DNA of 64,000 bases. Origin: Tribonema minus (Eukaryota; Sar; Xanthophyceae; Tribonematales; Tribonemataceae). The stretch is taken from positions 186,001-250,000 of the forward strand of contig JAFCMP010000190.1 in the NCBI GenBank assembly GCA_017506865.1, read 5' to 3'. The translations under genes were made by a program, and so were the position numbers. The notes beneath the pieces are model-generated. The model ran no database searches, had not been told where the DNA came from, and was given only the letters and a program-made list of their open reading frames with translations. Positions 24,001 through 36,000 of the stretch are shown in pieces (positions within the stretch are counted from its first letter, which is position 1; each line of letters begins with the position of its first letter).

Positions 24001-27000
24001 CAGCGGCTTGCCGTCGCTGCAGCTGCTGGGCATGCAGGGCCGTACGGGGCGCTGTGCGCACCGCTGACGCTGAGCCGCTACCGCCACTACCACCGCCGCG
24101 GCCGGCGCCTCTGCGACGGGCGTCGCCAGCATGGCTGCTGCGCGTGTGGCAGGAGACACTATAGCCGTCGGCGTCGTGGTAACCGCCGGCGCGCGCTTGC
24201 GACCGGCTGAGCTCGGACTTGGCCTGCGCCAGTGAGCGTTGCCAAGCCTCTATGCTGGACTGCTGAGCATCTAGTGCAAGCTCGCACGCGTCCATCTCCT
24301 GCTGCCAGCGACGCCGCACATCCTGCTAGCGCCGCTCTGCTCTAGCTCCGCCAGCTCCTCTTGAGCGCATTTGTGCTCATGCTGCGCCGCCGCCGCCAGC
24401 GCCTCTGCCTTTGCGTGCACTCCTCAAGGCGTGCCTGCATCCGCAGCGTGTGGGTAAACGCATACGTGGGCGGCTGGCTGGCTTGGCGCGCCGCGCCGTT
24501 GAGCTGCGTGCGCGTCTGGCTTCAGCTTGTCCAGCGGGGCGCTGAGCTGTGAAGCCAAAACGAGGGCAGGGATGGCCGCTGCAAGTGATGATGAAGGCGA
24601 ACAGCCCGAGAGGGCCTGTGCCACCATCCCAACGACAGTGGGTGCCAGCAAAGGGAGCGGCACTGCAGATAGCGCAGCAAGGCGCACTGAAAGCGCGGAG
24701 CAGGCTCTGAGGGTGGAGCGTGCATAGACGGCACGGCATCTGGAGCCGGTTGCACTCACTGAGCTGGGCGTGAGCAGTAGACTGCTGGACTCTGCTGTTG
24801 AATTCGGGCGCAGACGTGTATGATCGCGTAATCCGAGCCTCGCACACGCCATCTATAGGACGTCACCAAGTCGTCATCGTGGATGGTGTGGACGATGACG
24901 CAGTCCGTGACCGTTTGCACTTAGGACGCAACGCTTCGCACTCTGTGCTACCTCCCTCAGCTGCAGCTGCAGCTCATCCACGTGCGGGAGGATGTACTCG
25001 GAGATTGGTTGCGAGGTGCGTCGCCGACCACTCTGCGCCCTTGGTGCGCGCCTTGTTCTCCTCTGCGCATCCCTCAGCGTGATCAAGGCGCTGGTGGTAC
25101 CCGTGTATTTCCGCCGTGGTACCCGTGTAGCTCCACGTGCACATCCGCTGCAAACTTTGCCTTCACAGCCTCTTGTGCCAGCGCCACTTCCTGATGCACC
25201 TTGAGCTGCGCCTCGACCTTCATGTGTCTGCGCTGCAGATCAGCTAAAGCCATGCTCAGCAGGTGTGCGTGTGCTCCGGGATGCCTGCCGCAAACTGCTG
25301 CTGTATTTATCGGGACCCCCCCCCCCCCTTCCCCCCCCCCTGCACTGACGTTCTAATGTATGGTGCTGCGAAGCCTAGCGTCAAAACGGCTGACATCCCG
25401 CTGCTCCGAAACGCCTAGAAAAGCCATCAACACTGCCACTGTACCCGGCACGAGGGCTTGCGGTACCACGGGCAGGCGTGTTGTTGATGTTAGCGCAGCC
25501 CATGGCAAAGTCGCTGGCTAAAGTCTCGTCACCAATGCTGGATGCCTCAGCGGCGAAGCCGAGGTCATCACGGGCGATGAATGAAACGGCCGGTGTGCGT
25601 CCTGCTGACGATTGGCTGCCGCCAGCTGCTGCACTTGCACTTGGGCGGGTGGTCGAGGGAGTGGGCATCTGTGGTGACGTCCTGCCGGGGCATAACAGGC
25701 GGTCCGTCCACGGCCACACACTCTCGCCCCTGACTAATGTGCTGCTGCAGGGTTTCCATCACAGCAGGAGCAGCAGGGTGGCGATGCTCGGTGGACAAGC
25801 TGCTCTGACGCCACACGCAGTGAAGTTTGCCTCTATCTCTGTGCTGGAAGTGTCTCAGAAGTGGCGAAGCTTCGCGGGCGCTAGACTTGCGCCGCGTGTA
25901 GGGGTTGCTCTCGGCTACTCATTACTTTTGCTGTTGTAACAGCCAGTGGACAAACCGAGGAGTTTACACTACACATGACAACAAGACAGACAGCACACTG
26001 ATACCTCACAGCAGCACTCAAGCAGTGTATGTGTGTGTTGTGAGGCTATCGCTGACTCTCAAGTGACAGGACCAGCCCCAACTATCTGTATCTGCTTTGC
26101 CAAGAACTGTTGATGACAGCAGTACTTTTGAAGTAGAACAGTCAACAAGCTGAAGCAGGTGACACAACCCTTTGGCATCATAACACACTGCATGTTACCC
26201 ATTTTTAAGGTATCAACGAGCTAACAGCACCGTTTGCCGTAAGGCCAGGAACGTTTGGGCGTGCCCCTAGTGCGGCTGACGAGAAGTGCTACGCAGCTGG
26301 CTGAACAATCAGCAGCCAATACGACAGCAGACCTGCAGTGGTACAGAAGGCCGAAGCGAACAGTTTAGAACCGCAAACATGTGTCATATTCCAGTGCTGA
26401 GCCATTGCTGTGCAGCTCTGTGCAGCTCACGTTCACAATTGCCCAGCATTCATGCAGCACCCAAGCAGTTTAGCACCATCATCAACATGGAGGGGACCAT
26501 GGGAATCGAACCAGGAATCATGGACTTTGCCTGACGTGCTAAAAACAGCTGTAGCTCAGCAGTTGCTGCTGCCATGCACAGTGAACATTCAACAAAGTTG
26601 CTGCAGATATATGAATGTTCAGTCTTGATAACACGAGCACTCTTTGTGGTGTACTGCGAATGAGCAACACATGTAGACTACCCGGGTGCCAACAGGTACC
26701 ATGTTTATCAGGCGCTAATCTTCTTTCAGCCTACCCACTGCATCTCCTGGACCATGGGGAGTATGCTACTCGACAACATATCCTCACGGACCATGCTGTT
26801 GGATATTTATTCATTTATGGGCACTGACAAAGCAATGTCAGTGTTCGGCTGCAAACCAGCTGTTCCAGATCTGCCATATGCTTAGTACATGCATGTCTTT
26901 CCTTTGTTGACCTTTGTTGATCCTATGCAGGTGATAACAGCGACAGGTGGCCTCAGCAGCGCTGGCGGCCTGACGGTCACTACGGGAGGAGCTGCCGTAA

Positions 27001-30000
27001 ATGGCGCTCTGACCGTCTCCAATGGCATCACATCTGGCGGCCTCACCAGCTCTGCTGGAGCCACTGTTACTGGAGATGTGACCATCCTTACTGGAGGCCT
27101 ACAAGCCACACGCATCATCACAGCTACTGGCGGCCTCAGCAGCGATGGAGGCCTGACGGTCACAACAGGAGGTGCTGCGGTGGCAGGTGCTCTGACTGTC
27201 TCGACGACCATCTCCAGTGCAGGCTTCACCAGCTCTGCAGGGGCAACTGTCACTGGGGATGTGACCATCCTTACTGGAGGCCTACAAGCCACACGCATCA
27301 TTACAGCAACTGGCGGCCTCAGCAGCGCCGGGGGCCTGACGGTAACGACGGGGGGAGCAGCTGTAACAGGCGCTCTCACCGTCTCGTCTGGGATCACCTC
27401 TGGAGGCCTTGCTAGCTTATTAGCAGGGGCAACCGTTACTGGTGATGTAACAATCTTGACGGGAGGCCTGCAGGCCACGCGCGTGATCACAGCCACTGGC
27501 GGTCTCAGCAGCGATGGGGGCCTGACGGTCACCACAGGCGGTGCAGCCATCACCGGCGCTTTGACTGTGTCATTGGGTTTTTCTGCGGGGGGCTTGACCA
27601 GCTCAGCAGGGGCCACTGTCACCGGGGATGTGACCATTCTCACTGGAGGCCTGTATGCCACGCGGATAATTACAGCCGCTGGCGGAGTCAGTAGTGTTGG
27701 CACCCTAACTGTATCAACAGGAGGGGCTGCAATAGCTGGAGGGGCTGCAGTGACTGGCGGTGCTGCTGTCACGGGAGATGTGACCATTCTGGCTGGAGGA
27801 CTATATGCGACTCAGGTACGAATCGTGCAGTCCCGTTGCCATCATTTTGGTGGCATTTCCTGCTAATTCATAACAGTCCACAACTGACCAACTCCATTAC
27901 TCCCATACTGCACATCAAGGCACAGCCTCGGGTCATGGTTGATTCAACAGCAGCTCTAATATGCTTCAATGATTTCAGAAGTACCAAACAACAACACTCT
28001 CAAGTGTTACAATCCAATCTGGTGACACGCCTGCTAAACGCTCATTTTCGTGTGTAAACACAATTTGCTGAGGTATGGACTGTTCAAATCCTGGTGTGCG
28101 TAAATGTGAGTTTACCATAGTCTAGGTCTCGTCAAATGCATCGCGAAATCGCTTTGTTCTTGTCGGTACTGTTGTTTACTTCAGCAATGCACTGCATCTC
28201 AGGGATTTTTCCAACACTGGTGTGCCAATGAGAACTGCATGTGCCGTCAGGTCGAGTGCCTTTGCATGCGCAGCAGAGTAGCCGCAGGCCTACACTTGAG
28301 CTCAAATAACGGCGCAATCAAATGAGCTCGACGAAGGTTGATAAACAGATATATTCTCAGGAAGACTGCTCATGATGATGTGAAGCAGAGACCCTGGTTT
28401 CTCAACCCGAAGGTGATTGCCAAGCATTTGAACAACACCAACTTCACTCGCTGAACAATGCATGTTTGAAGCATGTTATTGGTAAGACTCAAGGCAGAGC
28501 GCTGCAAAACCGTCAAATGTTGGTATATGGGGCAAACCACATGTTGATTCCAGGCAGCAACCATATTGGTATCAGGCAATGAGACGCGCCTGACCTCATC
28601 AGTTTTAGACAAACACTTGATGGTGTATAGTTACAGAAAAGTGCAAGGTCACAGAGAAGTGCAAGGTCCGAAATTGATTTATTGCATAACTTCAATGATT
28701 TCACCACGACCTCCATGTGGCACCAACCGCACCTGTCAGTTCGTCTACAACGAACTCTTCTGCACCTCAGTTCTCATCACATGACAGCATGCTGTCATTT
28801 CCATCATCTTAGTGCTTGTACATGGTGCGTTTGATGGTGCAAGGGGAATACCCTTGAATGGCAGGCCATGAGCTGCTCAGCATGAGAGCACATGTCACCG
28901 GCAAAAGAGTTAGAATTGCCACCCGCCATTGAGTAGTGGGAAGCCAAGGTAGCGGCACGCTGTTGTGGCAAGTCACGCGCTAGGAAGACGCTCACTTCAC
29001 ATCTGCGCAGTCAATTTGCTGTCAGGTTTGCACCATCGGCTGCCTGCACTTTGTGACAAACTGCTCTCGCACGCTAGCTCAGTTGGAGCACATGCGTACA
29101 CAAGATTCAGCAGACTTGCCCTGCGCCCGCTGCCTCCTCAAGTAGAGTATTGCATGAAATGTGACATGCACATGATCTTGACGCCCTTCTCACACTGTAA
29201 GCTGTTGCTTGCACCAACCCAGGTGATCACGGCCATTGGTGGCCTCAGCAGCGCTGGCGGGCTGACGGTCACTACGGGAGGAGCTGCCGTAAATGGCGCT
29301 CTGACCGTCTCCAACGGCATCACATCTGGCGGCCTCACCAGCTCTGCTGGAGCCACTGTTACTGGAGATGTGACCATCCTTACTGGAGGCCTACAAGCCA
29401 CACGCATCATCACAGCTACTGGCGGCCTCAGCAGCGATGGAGGCCTGACGGTCACAACAGGAGGTGCTGCGGTGGCAGGTGCTCTGACTGTCTCGACGAC
29501 CATCTCCAGTGCAGGCTTCACCAGCTCTGCAGGGGCAACTGTCACTGGGGATGTGACCATCCTTACTGGAGGCCTACAAGCCACACGCATCATTACCGCA
29601 ACTGGCGGCCTCAGCAGCGCCGGGGGCCTGACGGTAACGACGGGGGGAGCAGCTGTAACAGGCGCTCTCACCGTCTCGTCTGGGATCACCTCTGGAGGCC
29701 TTGCTAGCTTATTAGCAGGGGCAACCGTTACTGGTGATGTAACAATCTTGACGGGAGGCCTGCAGGCCACCCGCGTGATCACAGCCACTGGCGGTCTCAG
29801 CAGCGATGGGGGCCTGACGGTCACCACAGGCGGTGCAGCCATCACCGGCGCTTTGACTGTGTCATTGGGTTTTTCTGCGGGGGGCTTGACCAGCTCAGCA
29901 GGGGCCACTGTCACCGGGGATGTGACCATTCTCACTGGAGGCCTGTATGCCACGCGGATAATTACAGCCGCTGGCGGAGTCAGTAGTGTTGGCACCCTAA

Positions 30001-33000
30001 CTGTATCAACAGGAGGGGCTGCAATAGCTGGAGGCGCTGCAGTGACTGGCGGTGCTGCTGTCACGGGAGATGTGACCATTCTGGCTGGAGGACTATATGC
30101 GACTCAGGTACGAATCGTGCAGTCCCGTTGCCATCATTTTGGTGGCATTTCCTGCTAATTCATAACAGTCCACAACTGACCAACTCCATTACTCCCATAC
30201 TGCACATCAAGGCACAGCCTCGGGTCATGGTTGATTCAACAGCAGCTCTAATATGCTTCAATGATTTCAGAAGTACCAAACAACAACACTCTCAAGTGTT
30301 ACAATCGAATCTGGTGACACGCCTGCTAAACGCTTTTTTTCTTGTGTGAACACAATTTGCTGAGGTATAGACAATCCAAATGCTGGTGTGAGTAAATGTG
30401 TGTTTACCATAGTCTAGGTCTCGTCAAATGCATCGCGAAATCGCTTTGTTCTTGTCGGTACTGTTGTTTACTTCAGCAATGCACTGCATCTCAGGGATTT
30501 TTCCAACACTGGTGTGCCAATGAGAACTGCATGTGCCGTCAGGTCGAGTGCCTTTGCATGCGCAGCATAGTAGCCGCAGGCCTACACTTGAGCTCAAATA
30601 ACGGCGCAATCAAATGAGCTCGACGAAGGTTGATAAACAGATATATTCTCAGGAAGACTGCTCATGATGATGTGAAGCAGCGACCCTGGTTTCTCAACCC
30701 GAAGGTGATTGCCAAGCATTTGAACAACACCAACTTCACTCGCTGAACAATGCATGTTTGAAGCATGTTATTGGTAAGACTCAAGGCAGAGCGCTGCGAA
30801 ACCGACAAATGTTGGTGTATGGGGCAAACCACATGTTGATTCCAGGCAGCAACCATATTGGTATCAGGCAATGAGACGCGCCTGACCTCATCAGTTTTAG
30901 ACAAACACTTGATGGTGTATAGTTACAGAAAATGCAAGGTCACAGAGAAGTGCAAGGTCCGAAATTGATTTATTGCATAACTTCAATGATTTCACCACGA
31001 CCTCCATGTGGCACCAACCGCACCTTTCAGTTCGTCTACAACGAACTCTTCTGCACCTCAGTTCTCATCACATGACAGCATGCTGTCATCATCTAAGTGC
31101 GTGTACATGGTGCGTTTGATGGTGCAAGGGGAATACCCTTGAATGGCAGGCCATGAGCTGCTCAGCATGAGAGCACATGTCACCGGCAAAAGAGTTAGAA
31201 TTGCCACCCGCCATTGAGTAGTGGGAAGCCAAGGTAGCGGCACGCTGTTGTGGCAAGTCACGCGCTAGGAAGACGCTCACTTCACATCTGCGCAGTCAAT
31301 TTGCTGTCAGGTTTGCACCATCGGCTGCCTGCACTTTGTGACAAACTGCTCTCGCACGCTAGCTCAGTTGGAGCACATGCGTACACAAGATTCAGCAGAC
31401 TTGCCCTGCACCCGCTGCCTCCTCAAGTAGAGTATTGCATGAAATGTGACATGCACATGATCTTGACGCCCTTCTCACACTGTAAGCTGTTGCTTGCACC
31501 AACCCAGGTGATCACGGCGATTGGTGGCCTCAGCAGCGCTGGCGGGCTGACGGTCACTACGGGAGGAGCTGCCGTAAATGGCGCTCTGACCGTCTCCAAC
31601 GGCATCACATCTGGCGGCCTCACCAGCTCTGCTGGAGCCACTGTTACTGGAGATGTGACCATCCTTACTGGAGGCCTACAAGCCACACGCATCATCACAG
31701 CTACTGGCGGCCTCAGCAGCGATGGAGGCCTGACGGTCACAACAGGAGGTGCTGCGGTGGCAGGTGCTCTGACTGTCTCGACGACCATCTCCAGTGCAGG
31801 CTTCACCAGCTCTGCAGGGGCAACTGTCACTGGGGATGTGACCATCCTTACTGGAGGCCTACAAGCCACACGCATCATTACCGCAACTGGCGGCCTCAGC
31901 AGCGCCGGGGGCCTGACGGTAACGACGGGGGGAGCAGCTGTAACAGGCGCTCTCACCGTCTCGTCTGGGATCACCTCTGGAGGCCTTGCTAGCTTATTAG
32001 CAGGGGCAACCGTTACTGGTGATGTAACAATCTTGACGGGAGGCCTGCAGGCCACGCGCGTGATCACAGCCACTGGCGGTCTCAGCAGCGATGGGGGCCT
32101 GACGGTCACCACAGGCGGTGCAGCCATCACCGGCGCTTTGACTGTGTCATTGGGTTTTTCTGCGGGGGGCTTGACCAGCTCAGCAGGGGCCACTGTCACC
32201 GGGGATGTGACCATTCTCACTGGAGGCCTGTATGCCACGCGGATAATTACAGCCGCTGGCGGAGTCAATAGTGTTGGCACCCTAACTGTATCAACAGGAG
32301 GGGCTGCAATAGCTGGAGGCGCTACAGTGACTGGCGGTGCTGCTGTCACGGGAGATGTGACCATTCTGGCTGGAGGACTATATGCGACTCAGGTACGACT
32401 CGTGCAGTCTTGTTGCCACCATTTTGGTGTATCACATGACGCATTTCCTGAGAATTCACAAGAGTCCGAAACCCACCAAACCAGCGAGTAGATGTGGCTG
32501 GCAAGTGTGATGAGCCAAAATCTCAATCGTTGACCAAAATAAATGTAGCCCTCATGCTTTAGTGATTTGTAGGCATTTATCGTGGTGCCAGTCTGTCTCT
32601 GGACTCTCATGAAACTGTGCGATGACACATGAAGCGCTTTCGACACGCTTCTGTGCACATCGATCGATCTCATCAGATCATATGAAAACAACACAATCCG
32701 ATCACACCATGTCTGCTACGTTTTGAGTTCGCTGTATGATGTCACGCTGCCCCCTAAGCATTCCGCTCCGTGTACATGTTTGCACCAAGATGATGCCGAG
32801 ATATCGTGCCACTAGTACCGCGCTCCTGCCAGGCCTGCCGTTCAGCAAGTCACTCGCTATGTTAGCGCATCCCACTTGAGGCCGCCATGGGTATTGCCCC
32901 GTTTCACGTGGTTTGACACAGCTTTCTTGGTGGACAAACGTAGGGTATTGGTGCCTGAGACCCTCCATGTAGATGCTCATTCACATGGATGTGATTGCTG

Positions 33001-36000
33001 ACCGGCACTTGTGTGCGATGATCAAGTAGCAGTCGAGTGACATGATTCTTCAACAAAACGGTCAGTTCGAATGATTTCCTGGTCAGAGAAACAGTGAGTA
33101 AATACTCCTTGTTGCAATGCAACGGTTTCTCTCCTACTTCACCAGGATTGAGTCGAGTGGTGAGAGCACATCAGCATCACGTTTGAGCCGACTTGCATGT
33201 GCCGCCTCAAGCAGAGTACGAAGAAATCGTAAACGTTGACGTTGTTTGTGACATGCGTATTTATAATACTAATAGTTATTGTTGTCGCCCTTCCCACGAT
33301 GCTGTTGCTTGCACCAACTCAGGTGATCACAGCGACAGGTGGCCTCAGCAGCGCTGGCGGCCTGACCGTCACTACGGGAGGAGCTGCCGTGAATGGCGCT
33401 CTGACCGTCTCCAATGGCATCACATCTGGCAGCCTCACCAGCTCTGCTGGAGCCACTGTTACTGGAGATGTGACCATCCTTACTGGAGGCCTACAAGCCA
33501 CACGCATCATCACAGCTACTGGCGGCCTCAGCAGCGATGGAGGCCTGACGGTCACAACAGGAGGTGCTGCGGTGGCAGGTGCTCTGACTGTCTCGACGAC
33601 CATCTCCAGTGCAGGCTTCACCAGCTCTGCAGGGGCAACTGTCACTGGGGATGTGACCATCCTTACTGGAGGCCTACAAGCCACACGCATCATTACCGCA
33701 ACTGGCGGCCTCAGCAGCGCCGGGGGCCTGACGGTAACGACGGGGGGAGCAGCTGTAACAGGCGCTCTCACCGTCTCGTCTGGGATCACCTCTGGAGGCC
33801 TTGCTAGCTTATTAGCAGGGGCAACCGTTACTGGTGATGTAACAATCTTGACGGGAGGCCTGCAGGCCACCCGCGTGATCACAGCCACTGGCGGTCTCAG
33901 CAGCGATGGGGGCCTGACGGTCACCACAGGCGGTGCAGCCATCGCCGGCGCTTTGACTGTGTCATTGGGTTTTTCTGCGGGGGGCTTGACCAGCTCAGCA
34001 GGGGCCACTGTCACCGGGGATGTGACCATTCTCACTGGAGGCCTGTATGCCACGCGGATAATTACAGCCGCTGGCGGAGTCAGTAGTGTTGGCACCCTAA
34101 CTGTATCAACAGGAGGGGCTGCAATAGCTGGAGGCGCTGCAGTGACTGGCGGTGCTGCTGTCACGGGAGATGTGACCATTCTGGCTGGAGGACTATATGC
34201 GACTCAGGTACGCATCATGCAGTCCCGTTGCCATCATTTTGGTGGCATTTTCTGATAATTCATAACAGTCCACAACTGACCAACTCCATTACTCCCATAC
34301 TGCACATCAAGGCACAGCCTCGGGTCATGGTTGATTCAACAGCAGCTCTAATATGCTTCAATGATTTCAGAAGTACCAAACAACAACACTCTCAAGTGTT
34401 ACAATCGAATCTGGTGACACGCCTGCTAAACGCTTTTTTTCTTGTGTGAACACAATTTGCTGAGGTATAGACAATCCAAATGCTGGTGTGAGTAAATGTG
34501 TGTTTACCATAGTCTAGGTCTCGTCAAATGCATCGCGAAATCGCTTTGTTCTTGTCGGTACTGTTGTTTACTTCAGCAATGCACTGCATCTCAGGGATTT
34601 TTCCAACACTGGTGTGCCAATGAGAACTGCATGTGCCGTCAGGTCGAGTGCCTTTGCATGCGCAGCATAGTAGCCGCAGGCCTACACTTGAGCTCAAATA
34701 ACGGCGCAATCAAATGAGCTCGACGAAGGTTGATAAACAGATATATTCTCAGGAAGACTGCTCATGATGATGTGAAGCAGCGACCCTGGTTTCTCAACCC
34801 GAAGGTGATTGCCAAGCATTTGAACAACACCAACTTCACTCGCTGAACAATGCATGTTTGAAGCATGTTATTGGTAAGACTCAAGGCAGAGCGCTGCGAA
34901 ACCGACAAATGTTGGTGTATGGGGCAAACCACATGTTGATTCCAGGCAGCAACCATATTGGTATCAGGCAATGAGACGCGCCTGACCTCATCAGTTTTAG
35001 ACAAACACTTGATGGTGTATAGTTACAGAAAGTGCAAGGTCACAGAGAAGTGCAAGGTCCGAAATTGATTTATTGCATAACTTCAATGATTTCACCACGA
35101 CCTCCATGTGGCACCAACCGCACCTTTCAGTTCGTCTACAACGAACTCTTCTGCACCTCAGTTCTCATCACATGACAGCATGCTGTCATCATCTAAGTGC
35201 GTGTACATGGTGCGTTTGATGGTGCAAGGGGAATACCCTTGAATGGCAGGCCATGAGCTGCTCAGCATGAGAGCACATGTCACCGGCAAAAGAGGTAGAA
35301 TTGCCACCCGCCATTGAGTAGTGGGAAGCCAAGGTAGCGGCACGCTGTTGTGGCAAGTCACGCGCTAGGAAGACGCTCACTTCACATCTGCGCAGTCAAT
35401 TTGCTGTCAGGTTTGCACCATCGGCTGCCTGCACTTTGTGACAAACTGCTCTCGCACGCTAGCTCAGTTGGAGCACATGCGTACACAAGATTCAGCAGAC
35501 TTGCCCTGCACCCGCTGCCTCCTCAAGTAGAGTATTGCATGAAATGTGACATGCACATGATCTTGACGCCCTTCTCACACTGTAAGCTGTTGCTTGCACC
35601 AACCCAGGTGATCACGGCGATTGGTGGCCTCAGCAGCGCTGGCGGGCTGACGGTCACTACGGGAGGAGCTGCCGTAAATGGCGCTCTGACCGTCTCCAAC
35701 GGCATCACATCTGGCGGCCTCACCAGCTCTGCTGGAGCCACTGTTACTGGAGATGTGACCATCCTTACTGGAGGCCTACAAGCCACACGCATCATCACAG
35801 CTACTGGCGGCCTCAGCAGCGATGGAGGCCTGACGGTCACAACAGGAGGTGCTGCGGTGGCAGGTGCTCTGACTGTCTCGACGACCATCTCCAGTGCAGG
35901 CTTCACCAGCTCTGCAGGGGCAACTGTCACTGGGGATGTGACCATCCTTACTGGAGGCCTACAAGCCACACGCATCATTACCGCAACTGGCGGCCTCAGC

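Larger units (their letters stand above)
21362..26930. other. Intron 8, 5.6 kb with inserted foreign sequence
   Basis: It starts like introns 11 and 13 (GTACGA.TCGTGCAGTCTTG) and ends TGATCCTATGCAG. It contains a 32-bp tandem duplication (21498-21561), a GC-rich degenerate repeat block (about 22076-22420), a decayed minus-strand coding region (about 23100-25820) and long C-runs near 25317-25340. The last kilobase (25940-26930) shows nothing I can name. Confidence 0.7.

Noticed and set aside
26480..26560. tRNA-like B-box (GGTTCGATTCC on the minus strand) with a GTAGCTCAG motif nearby
   Set aside because: The T-stem does not pair and the A-box-like motif is on the opposite strand, so no cloverleaf can form.
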